From: Prostheceraeus crozeri
Taxonomy: Eukaryota > Platyhelminthes > Polycladida > Euryleptidae
Length of the DNA: 64,000 nucleotides
NCBI GenBank assembly: GCA_907163375.1
Contig: CAJQUW010016163.1
Span: forward strand, 1 to 64,000
Direction of reading: 5' to 3'
Every line of letters begins with the position of its first letter. Position 1 is the stretch's first letter. Shown here piece after piece: positions 32,871 through 43,520 of the stretch. The notes beneath the pieces were generated by a model. The model was not told the DNA's origin, searched no databases, and saw nothing but the letters and a program-made list of their open reading frames with translations. The position numbers and the translations under genes are program-made.

Positions 32871-34197
32871 TTCGTCAAGAATTGCCCCGACAAATGTACT
32901 TCAATGTAGATTTTACAGGAATTCCAGGAATAAAAAACTTTGAAAAGTCATGATATCGTGATTTGTAAATGAAAATTTGGTCTTTGTTAAGGGTTTGCAA
33001 TTCTAGAGTTGAAGATTATTTTGATAAAAATGCTTATTTCTAATCAAGAAATTTTGATAAAAACGCTGGCTTCATCCACTTTCCTATAAGCCGATGTCAG
33101 GATCCGTTTTCATACTGAATGAATAAAAATCCGAAATAATGCATATCATCCGTACTCACGTTGAATTCTCATCGACGGTGCCAAAAATAAATGTTCTCCC
33201 ACAAGTTGCCCTAGGCAAGTATATACGAGTACATAACTTTCACGCAGGTTTATATTTTCATCAGGTGACTAACAATGTACTGATCATTTGTGTCGATTAA
33301 CATCAGTCGCTAAAATCAATGCTAAACAGATGATAAAACCAACATAAATTTAGTCATGCGTTTTCGTCAATCATCTAATGAGACTTCGAGTGAACCAAAT
33401 ATGTTTAGAAAGTTTTAAAACTTGAGGTGAGATGTCACTTTTAGGTATCAGTTATATTTTAGCACAGTCAATCTATAAGGTGAAGGCCATACGCTAAAAT
33501 GAAAATGATAAATGCCAGTAATTAAATCAAAATAAAGTTTTATCATCCATAAATTCCATTACACGTTTAAAATGCAATAAACAAGTCTTTTGCAGACATA
33601 CTGCTTGTAGTGTGTAGAGCAGGGGTTCCCAAACAACGAACCGCGGCATCATCTTCACGGACCGCTATGATCTCGTGATGAACACACTACATATGATCTC
33701 CTCTAAGCTTATTCTGCTATCGATCTGGCCTAATCTGTTTTTTAAGGATGTAAGTCACAGATTCCATTTGAACCAGACTTGAGTTCTATTTCTTCGAAGC
33801 ACAACCAGCTTCATGCATCGCATCAATTCGTTCTTGATGGATCCCTTTTTGCAGGTGGCGCACGTAAACCGCCGGATTTTAAACTTTTATTACTCCTCAA
33901 ATATTCATCCGATCGTCATGAAATTTCGACTCATACTAGTTTGGAGTATAGGATTTATGATGATTATACCTGTTGTACTGAGCATTGTCAGAAAATTCTG
34001 ATTCTATTGACCGAATGACATGTACTCATTTTGTTGACATCGAAAATCTAGATCAAGTTAATTAACTTAACATGAATCGTATTCTGCACAACGAATTGTG
34101 CGCAGTCTTGAAGTGAATATTGTTCAGTTACTTCCATGTCATATAAAATACCATTCGACGATTAAATCACTATCTGAAAAGAATCGAACATAGAAGA

Positions 34198-35253
34198 ATG
34201 GATGATTATTCGGTTGCAGAAAGAGTAAAATGCGCGGCTTGGTACGAATGGCTCAAGAGTCCAGTGGAGGTACAAAGGCTTTGTCATTCAGAGTATGGCA
34301 AGAACGCGAGAGCACCGGATGCCCGTACCATAAAGCGGTGGCACACAAACCTGTTGACCAGTGGTAGTGTGATGACTGTCAAGCGGGACCGGTCATCTTC
34401 TGAACGAACGGAGCAGAATGTGGAACGAGTTGTGCAGCACTTCGAGGAGGACCCAAACACATCTACCCGTCGTGCATCTAATGCTCTTCAAGTCAGTCGC
34501 CGCACTATCCAGTGCATCCTCCATGACTATGGATGGCATCCGTACAAGGTCCAGGTGGTGCAGCGATTACACGAAGAAAATCTGGAAAACCGAATTGAGT
34601 TCGCAGAACAGGAGCTACAGCGCATCCAAGCCAACCCGAGCCATTTAGTGGAACTAACCTGGTCCGATGAAGCTCACTACCATCTGGATGGTGGTGTGAA
34701 TCATCACAATTGTCGTTATTGGGCCAACCAGAACCCTCACTGGATCAAGCAAGAGTCTATGCACTCGCCACGCACCACCGTCTGGGCGGCAATCAGCCAA
34801 TCAGGTATCTACGGACCGTTCTTCTTCGACACCTCCGTCAACAAAAATCGGTATCTCAAGATGCTACAGGAGGAATTTTGGCCAGCGGTGCAGTCGGACA
34901 GAAGAGGCAGGAGCATCATATTCATGCAGGATGGTGCACCTCCACACTGGGGACTTCCTGTGCGTGAGTGGTTGAACAAGAAGATGCCTAACAGATGGAT
35001 GGGACGTGGATCTCCTAACATGCCCTGGCCACCGCGTTCACCTGACCTGACGCCTTGCGATTTCTTCTTGTGGGGCTTTGTCAAGTCCAAGGTTTACCAT
35101 ACACGGTCAACATCCATGCAAGATCTGAAGGACCGTATCATACAAGCATTTCAAGAAGTGACAACTGAGATGTGTCGAGAAACTGCTCTGGCCTACCAAA
35201 AGCGACTCGAATCCGTCCTCGAGAATGGAGGAGAACACGTTGAAGTTCGATGA
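34198..35253 (+). CDS. Tc/mariner-group transposase, intact (351 aa)
   Basis: A complete frame from ATG to TGA. The N-terminal helix-turn-helix region includes VAERVKCAAWYEWLKSP and ARTIKRWHTN. A second helix-turn-helix is STRRASNALQVSRRTIQ. The catalytic Asps are in LTWSDEAHYH, IFMQDGAPPHWG and LTPCDFFLWG. There are 42 residues between the second and third catalytic Asp, one more than in the VS/rosa DD41D group it otherwise resembles; the extra residue lies in GSPNMPWPPRSPDL. No premature stop. It would act on its own inverted repeats. Confidence 0.9.
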   Translation: MDDYSVAERVKCAAWYEWLKSPVEVQRLCHSEYGKNARAPDARTIKRWHTNLLTSGSVMTVKRDRSSSERTEQNVERVVQHFEEDPNTSTRRASNALQVSRRTIQCILHDYGWHPYKVQVVQRLHEENLENRIEFAEQELQRIQANPSHLVELTWSDEAHYHLDGGVNHHNCRYWANQNPHWIKQESMHSPRTTVWAAISQSGIYGPFFFDTSVNKNRYLKMLQEEFWPAVQSDRRGRSIIFMQDGAPPHWGLPVREWLNKKMPNRWMGRGSPNMPWPPRSPDLTPCDFFLWGFVKSKVYHTRSTSMQDLKDRIIQAFQEVTTEMCRETALAYQKRLESVLENGGEHVEVR

Positions 35254-35428
35254 CTATTAACACTTTTTTCTTATGTTTTTCATATAATAAATGTTTTCTA
35301 TGACATTTACCTTAATTTGTTTTGGTCACTATTGATAAAGACGTGGGGGAAATAAAGGGAAAAGTTTATCATTAAATTTTACATGTTAAGATACATTGTT
35401 GGTATGTCAATTTTACTACATGTCATTC

Positions 35429-35650
35429 GTTTATAAATAAATAAGGCCACTAAATTCATTTGATAAAATTAAAAACTGAAATTTATATATTTCATTCATA
35501 GATTTATTACTGTAGAATTATATGATTTCAGATTTTGTATTTTATAGTTAGTCCATGTTTGCACTTGAATAAGAGTGGACGAAATGCATTGTGCAAGAAT
35601 TAGTTTTTAATTTTATCAAATGAATTTAGTGGCCTTATTTATTTATAAAC
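35429..35650. mobile_element. 222-bp palindromic MITE inside the Tc-type element
   Basis: Inverted arms of about 49 bp start GTTTATAAATAAATAAGGCC at both ends (35429-35477 and 35602-35650). The centre is unique and AT-rich. It is inserted between the transposase stop and the right inverted repeat. Confidence 0.75.
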
Positions 35651-36498
35651 TGAGTAAAGGGAAATCATTTTTTAAACATGTCATTCGGTCAATAAAATCA
35701 GAATTTTCTGACAATTCTCAGTACAACAGGTATAATCATCATAAATCCTATACTCCAAACTAGTATGAGTCGAAATTTCATGACGATCGGATGAATATTT
35801 GAGGAGTAATAAAAGTTTAAAATCCGGCGGTTTACGTGCGCCACCCTGTATATAGCTTCTCTCATATCAGTATTTTTCCTATTCAAAATATTGGAAGTTG
35901 TAATTTTGCCTGATAGAGCATTGAAATTTTTTAGTATGATTTCGTAAGTTTTTAGACTATGCCGTCGCTTTCATATAAAAATTACTTTTGAAATATCATC
36001 GCAATTAAAAGTCAGCACCAAGAGTAGGCAGAAAGATCAGTACAAAAAAGAAGTTATCAATAAATATTTTGAAATCAAACATGCAGTATATGTTGTGAGT
36101 GAATCAATGGTTAAAATTTGTAAGCAAAGTTGACTTAAGTTTTAAGATTTGAGATTAAATAAAATAATGGTCAAAGAGAACTTTAAATTGCTACGAGCAA
36201 AATCACGATTTGTTGTAATATCTAGATTACATTTTTGCAATTACTTGCGTTTTTCGTCCATTTTCATGCTTATTATGCGTTAAGTTAGACGGACCCCAGT
36301 ACTCATCAAAAATTTTTATCCGGTCCCCTACAAAGGTAGTTTGGGAACCCATGCTGTAGAGAATTTGAAGGCAGTGGTAAAAATGTATGTTATACATAAC
36401 CAGAACAATTTCGTTCAAAATATAATCAACGCATCTGAATTTCATTTATAAGCATTAAAAACTATTAAAATAAAATAAAGCAATCAATTCACAACATG

Positions 36499-36528
36499 TT
36501 TCTGCATTTTTTCTAATGCCTTCATCAG
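36499..36528 (-). ncRNA. Hammerhead-ribozyme-like core of a Penelope-like element
   Basis: The minus strand reads CTGATGA, then a hairpin whose stem pairs GCATT with AATGC, then GAAAC. This is the CUGANGA-stem II-GAAA core of hammerhead ribozymes, known from terminal repeats of Penelope-like elements. It lies 180 bp downstream of the GIY-YIG frame. Stems I and III and the cleavage site could not be established by eye. Confidence 0.35.
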
Positions 36529-36710
36529 GTGCTAACAGGATTATCATAAAATCAAGCTTTTTAATAAAATGACAAGATGATAATGAGTAAAATTTACAAG
36601 GGATGGCATGGAATGATGTGACAATAGGACAATTAACAATAAAATCAGATGATGAAATGACAAAGTTACAAAGACTGCTATGTACATGATGACGTGACCA
36701 AGCGAGCTAT

Positions 36711-37020
36711 TTACAAATTCAATGCCAGTGGATTAGAACCTCGATAATTCATGAGTACATCAGTACTGGTACTCTTAATAAGAATTGATTCCAAAAGACG
36801 AGGGTTATTATTAAGCGCATAGATAATCGTAAAGCCGTCTTTCTTTGGTGGATGGACGTGCATGCTGACTTCTGTCGGAGTAGGATGCGCTTTGAGATGT
36901 TCATTAATGCGAGTAATGAAATGACGAATGGAACTGCCAATGTAACATTTATCACAATGTTCACAACTATATTTGTATACAATATTTGAGTTCAATTCGT
37001 CAGTTATTTTATCTTTGTTG
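36711..37020 (-). pseudogene. Penelope-like element, GIY-YIG endonuclease fragment
   Basis: The frame reads NSNIVYKYSCEHCDKCYIGS, then RHFITRINEHLKAH and a long-spaced tail ending LLESILIK and YRGSNPLALNL. VYKYxCxxCxxxYIG plus RINEH is the GIY-YIG endonuclease signature at the C-terminus of Penelope-like retroelements, preceded by their CxxC zinc motif. The reverse transcriptase part is missing; upstream sequence to 37200 gives only broken pieces. Confidence 0.75.
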
Positions 37021-39650
37021 GGAAAAATTGAGAAGTTTTCAGGGTTGTAAAAATAAGCCTCACACGTACAGTCTCAGGTAGAAATTTATTCATGTCTCTG
37101 ATGTGGCGATCTAGATTACTTTCTTTGTCAGCAATGAAAAGGAAACTCCAATTCACGGCTGTAGTATCACTTTCATTTTCATTTTAGTCGCTTGAACTTT
37201 GATCTCTGTAATTTTCTTCGACTTTTGCCTGGACGCTATCAATGACTCCGTCGGAGAAACTATATATTTACCTCAGTACCATGGTAGGTAAATGCTAGGT
37301 AGTTGTAGGACAAAATTGCATCAACATTTCTGTATAATTGTATTTTTTGGATATATGAACGCATAACGTCTTTATTCATAATTTACTTTTCAAGCATGAA
37401 GAAGAAAAGAACATGATAAGCAAGAGATAATCACTAAGCTTTCAATACAAATAGTTCATTACGAAGTTCATAAAAAATAATTCATTACGAACAGAAAATA
37501 GAAATCATTCTTCGACTAAGTTAAGCGTACATAAAGTAATGTCGACCTTTCGATTTCGCTTCGAACACTAAGCATTTTGTAACAGAGATGAACGTTGGAT
37601 TGGTCTGCATTAGATTGTCTAGTACTTCCAATGCTGCGAAAGTAAGCACAAAAAGTGCATGACGCACATACAAGACACCCTGCACATACATGGCACTCAT
37701 TATATTCACATCTTAACATTCCTCTTCTTCAAAACTCTCAGTTCGAGGTCTGACGAAGGTCCTGACACTTAACTGTCTCTAAAAACGTCTTATAACAAGT
37801 CTAGCCGGCTCGGTGGGGGTGTGTTCACCGTCCATTGTTTGCACTTTGAAATCAACACTGCACATTTGGCAAACACTATGCAAGATTTTTTTGTTGGAAA
37901 TGGTCACGTTTTTAGTTATTGCCATAATCTGTAATACATTTCACTGAGCATTACAGATTACCTCAGATGGAAAGAATTAACAATTTCAAAACATTCATGC
38001 TATCATCCTAAAAATTTCAATAAGAAAAGTAAAAATAGAAATTGCATGACTGTTTTAAAATTCATATTGTTAATTCTTTCCGTCTGGTGATGTTCCACAG
38101 TTAAGCAGCGAAATATATTACGGACAAAGACATGAATTAGGACAACATTTTTTTGTTAGCAAATAAACACCTGACCATTTCCAACGAAGCATTCAATGAC
38201 TTTTCAAGGCCCACCTACTATCGCACAAACACTATAGATCTTATTCGATCAACATAGCAGTCGTTTTTCGATAGGTGAATTATTATAAAATGCATAAATA
38301 CGTAATTATTTTCCATGGAAAACTGCACTTTTATCAAAACGTATTTTTCCATTCATCAGCACAGAAATTTCAGCAAGCTAATCGATTCTCAAGAGCCATT
38401 TACTAACTAACAAATTATATGATTTCTATAGGCCATATTTTAATTACTTCCAATTATTTTCTGCAGGTAAATAGTAGTAGTAGTGCTTTATTTGATAAGG
38501 AATGAAAATCAAGCGTTACAATTTCAGTTGTTCACACACAAAGGAAAATCAACGGTTAGATTACCGTATACATCGTAAATACATGTATGCTCCAAATCAA
38601 CTATTCCAAAGCACTTGAAAGATGCATACTTTATCTATTGTTCAACATTTTATGCGAGGAAAAATCAGATGACTAGACCCACTTCGTGACTACATGCATA
38701 TAACATCACTCATGGACAACATAGCTTTTTCTTAACTCCCTTCATTCAGACAGTCACATCAGCTTACTTACGCAGAAGACCTGAAAGGTAATACGTTTTT
38801 TAGATAACTTCATCGATTGAAATATTGCTCTTATTTATGCGAGCACCTATGAGTATATTTACCCATTATTTGCAAGATTTTAATGGATAACGAACCCACC
38901 GGTAATGTCCAGCACCGTTCGGCCGATCGCTCATTAACGGTCTGAAAAAGTACGGTCTGTTTTTATAAATGAATTTGGTACTATACGATTATAATCATAG
39001 CACCAACAGAGACCTGGAAAGCACAGGAGAAGATTGGAGAGCATGGAAGGAGAAGGACAGAATGAAATGGCAGCAAATTGTCAAGGACACGGCAAAGGGT
39101 GAGGTGGAGAAGGCATGAAATGACTAAGCTCTTGTACTACATAAGCTTGTCGTATGTATGTACAGATATCGGCAAAAGTTTGCAAATCAAACTGCATGTA
39201 CTTCAAAAGGTCTCAGGCAGTCTACCGTTTATTTTCAGTGTAGGACAAGATGCGACAACAGCGAGAAAAGGAATGTGATCTTTTCCGCTAATACCCCGCC
39301 AAATATTAGACAAGCGCAACTTTTCATAGTCTGATTTCTGATCTGCTTCGTGTCCTATAAAAACCAATTAGGCCTACGTAAGAACTGTAAACCACTCTAC
39401 CGAGTGGTCACTGTAAGACTCAACTCGCACGATGATGAACCACGTGACTGTGTGTCATACGTGGGATTGTATCATTCGAATCGAAAGGCTTGTTTGATCG
39501 TGATGACTGTTTCGGTTAATTTGCCTCGCCTGCTGGTTTTTACTCTATCGTCTTCTGAAAGTGATTTTTTTACAGAATTTTTACCCCTGGCACAGCTATG
39601 AGCCATGAACGAAGCTAGGGGTTACTCAATGAAAAAGCAGTAAATTATAT
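37021..39650. other. No gene; one inverted-repeat structure and a possible LINE tail
   Basis: 37893-38188 shows mirrored ends (gttggaaatggtca) and inner mirrored blocks (ggaaagaattaacaat), probably a degraded MITE. A segment at 38998-39115 on the plus strand reads WKEKDRMKWQQIV in an RTE-tail-like context but is too short to be sure. Otherwise AT-rich intron. Confidence 0.35.
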
Positions 39651-39659
39651 TACTTTCAA

Positions 39660-40310
39660 TAAATAAAAGAAAAAGCAGACCTCCTAATCTGATTAAGCTG
39701 TCCCCATCAAAAACCTGTTCGCACGCCTCTTGAAAGTATCAAGATTGTATTGGTCAGGGAAGCTGATTCCAAGGCTGTGCCGTGCGAACAAAGAAGCTTT
39801 TTGTGCACGTTCTGAGCTCACATGATAGCCTGTGAGTGCATTAGCTCGACGTGTGCTTCTGCAGAAGATCTTAGGTTTGGGTACGCAATCATCTGCAGCA
39901 GAGCTGTTTCTACCGAAATAGCATCAGTAGAAGAGACTGAGTGAAGCAGCAACCCGTCTGACGGAGAGCGGCTGCAACTTGTTAGCAAGTTTTTCACACA
40001 TTGAGATTCTTGACACGTTTCTCAACCCGTTCAAGGAGGTTGAGATGTGTTTGTGGGCGCCGGCCCACAGATGACAACAAAACTCTATCAGAGGACGAAT
40101 AGTGGACTTGTAAAGATAGCAGACAGTCTGTGGTGGAAGATAGCTGCTGGAATGATAAACACTACCAATTCGTTGAGCTGTCTGCTTGCTGATGGACTGG
40201 ATGTACGGTTTCCATGACAAGTCTTTCGTAACCGCCAATCCAACGAAGGAGATGAAATCTTGTTCTGAACTTTCGCGGAGACAAGGGTATCCTTCATCAC
40301 ACTTCATTTT
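39660..40310 (-). pseudogene. LINE ORF2 C-terminal fragment
   Basis: The minus-strand frame has FVGLAVTKDLSWKPYIQSIS (thumb), VCYLYKSTIRPLIEFCCHLW, ANKLQPLSVRRVAASLSLFY, then after a break SSERAQKASLFARHSLGISF and NLDTFKRRANRFL. This is the conserved ending of CR1/jockey-group ORF2. It extends to about 39690, where the 3' end probably lies near the AATAAA-rich stretch at 39655. Confidence 0.65.
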
Positions 40311-40569
40311 GTTCTTCTGCTACATGTAAAACACTGAAGTTACTTTTAATTGCATTATTGCAGTTTTTGTGAGTGGTGGGGCATAATATTTTGATTTCGA
40401 GAAAACTCATTAGTGGCGGGAGTCTAACAGAAAAGATCCGAAAAATGCTATCCCTGCGCAATGGAAGCCACACACACACAGGAATAAAACGCAGCAAAAT
40501 GTGTTGTCTCTTAATCTCCTAAGCACACCATCATCATTTTTCAGTTTAAATATTCACAGACGGGAAAGA

Positions 40570-40655
40570 CTGGGCGTCTTGTTGGATTTGAACCACCGAC
40601 CTCTGTCATTCTAGGTCAACGCTCTACCAAGAACTACCGATGAGCGATGCACATT
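40570..40655 (-). other. tRNA-like sequence (pol III A/B boxes)
   Basis: The minus strand contains TTGGTAGAGCGTTGACC, an A-box-like element, and GGTGGTTCAAATCC, a good B box, with GACGCCC at the 3' acceptor position. The expected 5' GGGCGTC partner is absent and the anticodon loop is too long for a normal tRNA. It is best read as a tRNA pseudogene or SINE head. Confidence 0.45.
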
Positions 40656-41648
40656 GACATACATGCAAGTCCTGAATTGAAGAATCTACGTAATTCAATT
40701 AGTTGGCTTCATCTCCCAAGACAACATAGCATTAACCGTCAAGTCAAACTACTAATTCCAAAATATCAGAAATCCAAAGCCAACTTAATATTTTGAAGCA
40801 GGGACTTAGTCCACAAAGCAAACAACGATAGCTGCTACGATGATTTCACTGACGGAACATAAATGTGCGTCTTGGTGGATATAAATTGATTAGAAAATTC
40901 ATGTAATATTCATTTATATAGGCATCATATTCGAATTTGAGTGATATCGGCCGTCTATTCAACCAATTCATTGGATATTTTCTATTGAGCTGTTTGCATT
41001 GATTACAAATCAATCTGATTTCCAACTGATCTCATGGAAAATCCTCTTTCAAGCACAGACTTAAAATCAATTTCAGTAAACTACATGTAGCCATCCTCAG
41101 TGAGCTGAAATTTAATTTCCACATCATGTCAACGAATGTCACGTGAAGGAAATTGGCAGAAATGAACTGTAAATCTTCTCGATCACGGTCAAGGGTTATC
41201 AGTCATCTGCTCGCTAATGGTCAACCTCAAATCTAATGATTTATAGCTATAACACATGAACTAATGTGAATGTCCTGAAATTGGGTACATTGGATCATGT
41301 GCTCGAATATTAAACATAAATAATATCATAAATAATTCAATAAACGGGAAATTAAACAGGAATTAAAGATGATCATGCAAGGTTTACACATGAAAACACG
41401 AAATTTGAAAGGAAAAATCCATAATGTTAAATCTAGACAATTGTCGATTTCTCATTTGACGTCAATTTGTAAGCGCACTTATATCGCTCGATGAATGCCG
41501 ATTACTTTAAAGCAGGGATGCGGAGTCCTATCATTTTGATAGGACTCCGACTCCGACTCAGGGTGTCAAGTATATGAAGCCTTTTTTGAAAAATTAGCTG
41601 GTAACCTACATCACAGATCATTATAGGCTTACCTGAACCTATCTTTAG

Positions 41649-42170
41649 CCCGCGCTTGGTCGGGTTTGAGCGTCCAGGATTAAGCGGTCGAAACGCGATC
41701 GTCCTGACCAAGTTCCTGCTGATGACCTCATTAAAAATAGTCAAATAATTTGTATACATATTTTGTACAATTCTATTTCACGTTTTAGCTTAAGGAACTA
41801 ATATTAATTCTCTTACACACTTGATAGATTTTAGATAGCGTAATCCCGCTGTGTTATTAGCTAGATCTGGTATTTTGATTGGAAACAGACCTGTCCTCTT
41901 ATCATCTGAATGGGCAGACTGTTAAATAGGATCCTTTCAATATATAAGTGATAAACATAATTTTGAACAGAACGACTTACTTGCCAATTCATTACACATG
42001 AGGAGAGGAGAAGCGTTGTTTGTCCTTCTAGTAAGTATTTTTAAAATTTTTAGACTTTTTAGGATATAAAAATTTTCTTTTAAATCATACTTTGTACCTA
42101 TTGAAAATTAACTAGTCATTAGCTTGTTTTTTTAACTTTGTTACCTTGACGCACTTTGCTACGTTGAATT
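41649..42170 (+). repeat. Internal ~522-bp repeat, copy A
   Basis: Starts ccgcgcttggtcgggtttga and ends gctacgttgaatt. Copy B at 42365-42885 is nearly identical. A 194-bp unique spacer lies between them. Each copy ends with the dispersed repeat seen also at 16481 and 28348. Confidence 0.9.
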
Positions 42171-42171
42171 G
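41976..42171 (+). repeat. Dispersed repeat, copy 3 of 4
   Basis: Shares the full 196-bp block with 16481-16677 and forms the 3' part of the 522-bp copy A. It differs from copy 4 at a few bases, such as cttgcc for ctcgcc near its start. Confidence 0.75.
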
Positions 42172-42364
42172 TTTTTGCAGCACGTCTTGAGTTGAAGGTG
42201 GATTATGTCCCCGCCTCTTGACCTCTACTGGCTGGACTCTGTCCTTCTTTCAAATGCCTGAGGTACATTTCAGTCAATAGTGACTCTATTTTTTTTTTGA
42301 TAGATGCTAATCTTTCTCTATTATAAATTTAATTTTTGAGGCTGTGCATCTTAAATGTACAGGA

Positions 42365-42885
42365 CCGCGCTTGGTCGGGTTTGAGCGTCCAGGATTAAGC
42401 GGTCGAAACGCGATCGTCCTGACCAAGTTCCTGCTGATGACCTCATTAAAAATAGTCAAATAATTTGTATACATATTTTGTACAATTCTATTTCACGTTT
42501 TAGCTTAAGGAACTAATATTAATTCTCTTACACACTTGATAGATTTTAGATAGCGTAATCCCGCTGTGTTATTAGCTAGATCTGGTATTTTGATTGGAAA
42601 CAGACCTGTCCTCTTATCATCTGAATGGGCAGACTGTTAAATAGGATCCTTTCAATATATAAGTGATAAACATAATTTTGAACAGAACGACTTACTCGCC
42701 AATTCATTACACATGAGGAGAGGAGAAGCGTTGTTTGTCCTTCTAGTAAGTATTTTTAAAATTTTTAGACATTTTAGGATATAAAAATTTTCTTTTAAAT
42801 CATACTTTGTACCTATTGAAAATTAACTAGTCATTAGCTTGTTTTTTTAACTTTGTTACCTTGACGCACTTTGCTACGTTGAATT
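42365..42885 (+). repeat. Internal ~522-bp repeat, copy B
   Basis: Near-identical to 41649-42170, offset about 716 bp. The two do not have TG...CA termini and no primer-binding or polypurine tract separates them, so they do not behave as LTRs. Confidence 0.9.
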
Positions 42886-42886
42886 A
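42691..42886 (+). repeat. Dispersed repeat, copy 4 of 4
   Basis: The 3' part of copy B. Apart from single-base differences it equals copy 3. Confidence 0.75.
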
Positions 42887-43520
42887 GTGATCATTGCTGT
42901 ATCAATTATCAATCATTTTCGATGAAAGTTTATCAAATGTCGCTTGGTTGGATGCATGCGTCAAATCTCAAAGTTGGATGCATGCGACTCTTCTCCTCCC
43001 ATCTTGTTGATGTGTCCTTCACACGGCTTTCTTCAGCCTCTATCAGGCAGGAAATCCCCATCCTTCTCCAAAAAATATAAGTGCACTTTCGATTTTAATA
43101 TGCGCTTTAGAGGAGCTATCACACACGATGAAAGTGAGGGTAAGAGGTAATGTTCTCAAACAAACTAGTATTTCATTTTTGTCTCTGATGTGACCTTTGG
43201 TGCGTAAGTGTGATCGAGGCTAGGAAGGCTTGTCTTCTCTACTAAATCACCGAGTGAAAAGACAATCATTTTTTCACTATCGTTCATTCCCTCAACTATT
43301 ACGAGCTTTGCATGCACTGCTGTCTTGACTGTACTTTTGTTTGATGAAGAAAATTGACATCAAGACATTGACAGCTATGCACGAGAATAAATAATTTGTT
43401 TGTATTTTATTTCGGGTCTAGTTATAGGCCGTAGTCTGGAGTCCTATCATTTGATAGGACTCCAACTCCAGCAAAAATGATAGGACTCCGGAACTCCGAC
43501 TCCGCATCCCTGCTTTAAAG

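Larger units (their letters stand above)
33852..35848 (+). mobile_element. Tc/mariner-group element with intact transposase
   Basis: Terminal inverted repeats of about 170 bp (33852-34022 and 35678-35848) start CAGG(G)TGGCGCACGTAAACC and differ at only two substitutions plus one G near the left tip. TA follows the right end, but the left end lacks it. A 222-bp palindromic MITE lies in the 3' non-coding part. Near-identical repeats and an open gene suggest recent mobility. Confidence 0.85.
33620..36353. mobile_element. hAT element carrying a nested Tc-type element
   Basis: The ends CAGGGGTTCCCAAAC and, inverted, CATGGGTTCCCAAAC are flanked by gtgtagag (33612-33619) and ctgtagag (36354-36361), a 7-of-8 target duplication. 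CAGGGGTTCCCAAAC is a classic hAT terminus. Outside the nested element only about 740 bp remains, without a transposase, so it is non-autonomous. Confidence 0.8.
41513..43512. mobile_element. 2,000-bp non-autonomous hAT element with 8-bp target duplication
   Basis: The ends CAGGGATGCGGAGTCC are perfectly inverted and flanked by a perfect duplication ctttaaag (41505-41512 and 43513-43520). Subterminal motifs TCCTATCATTTTGATAGGA are palindromic and repeated at both ends. No transposase is present. Most of the interior is a tandem-like duplication of about 520 bp. Confidence 0.9.

Noticed and set aside
40570..40655. A functional tRNA gene
   Set aside because: The 3' acceptor GACGCCC has no 5' partner and the anticodon loop is too long.
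41649..42885. LTRs of a small LTR retrotransposon (TRIM)
   Set aside because: The paired 522-bp blocks lack TG...CA ends, a primer-binding site, a polypurine tract and a target duplication of their own. They lie inside a hAT element with clear boundaries.
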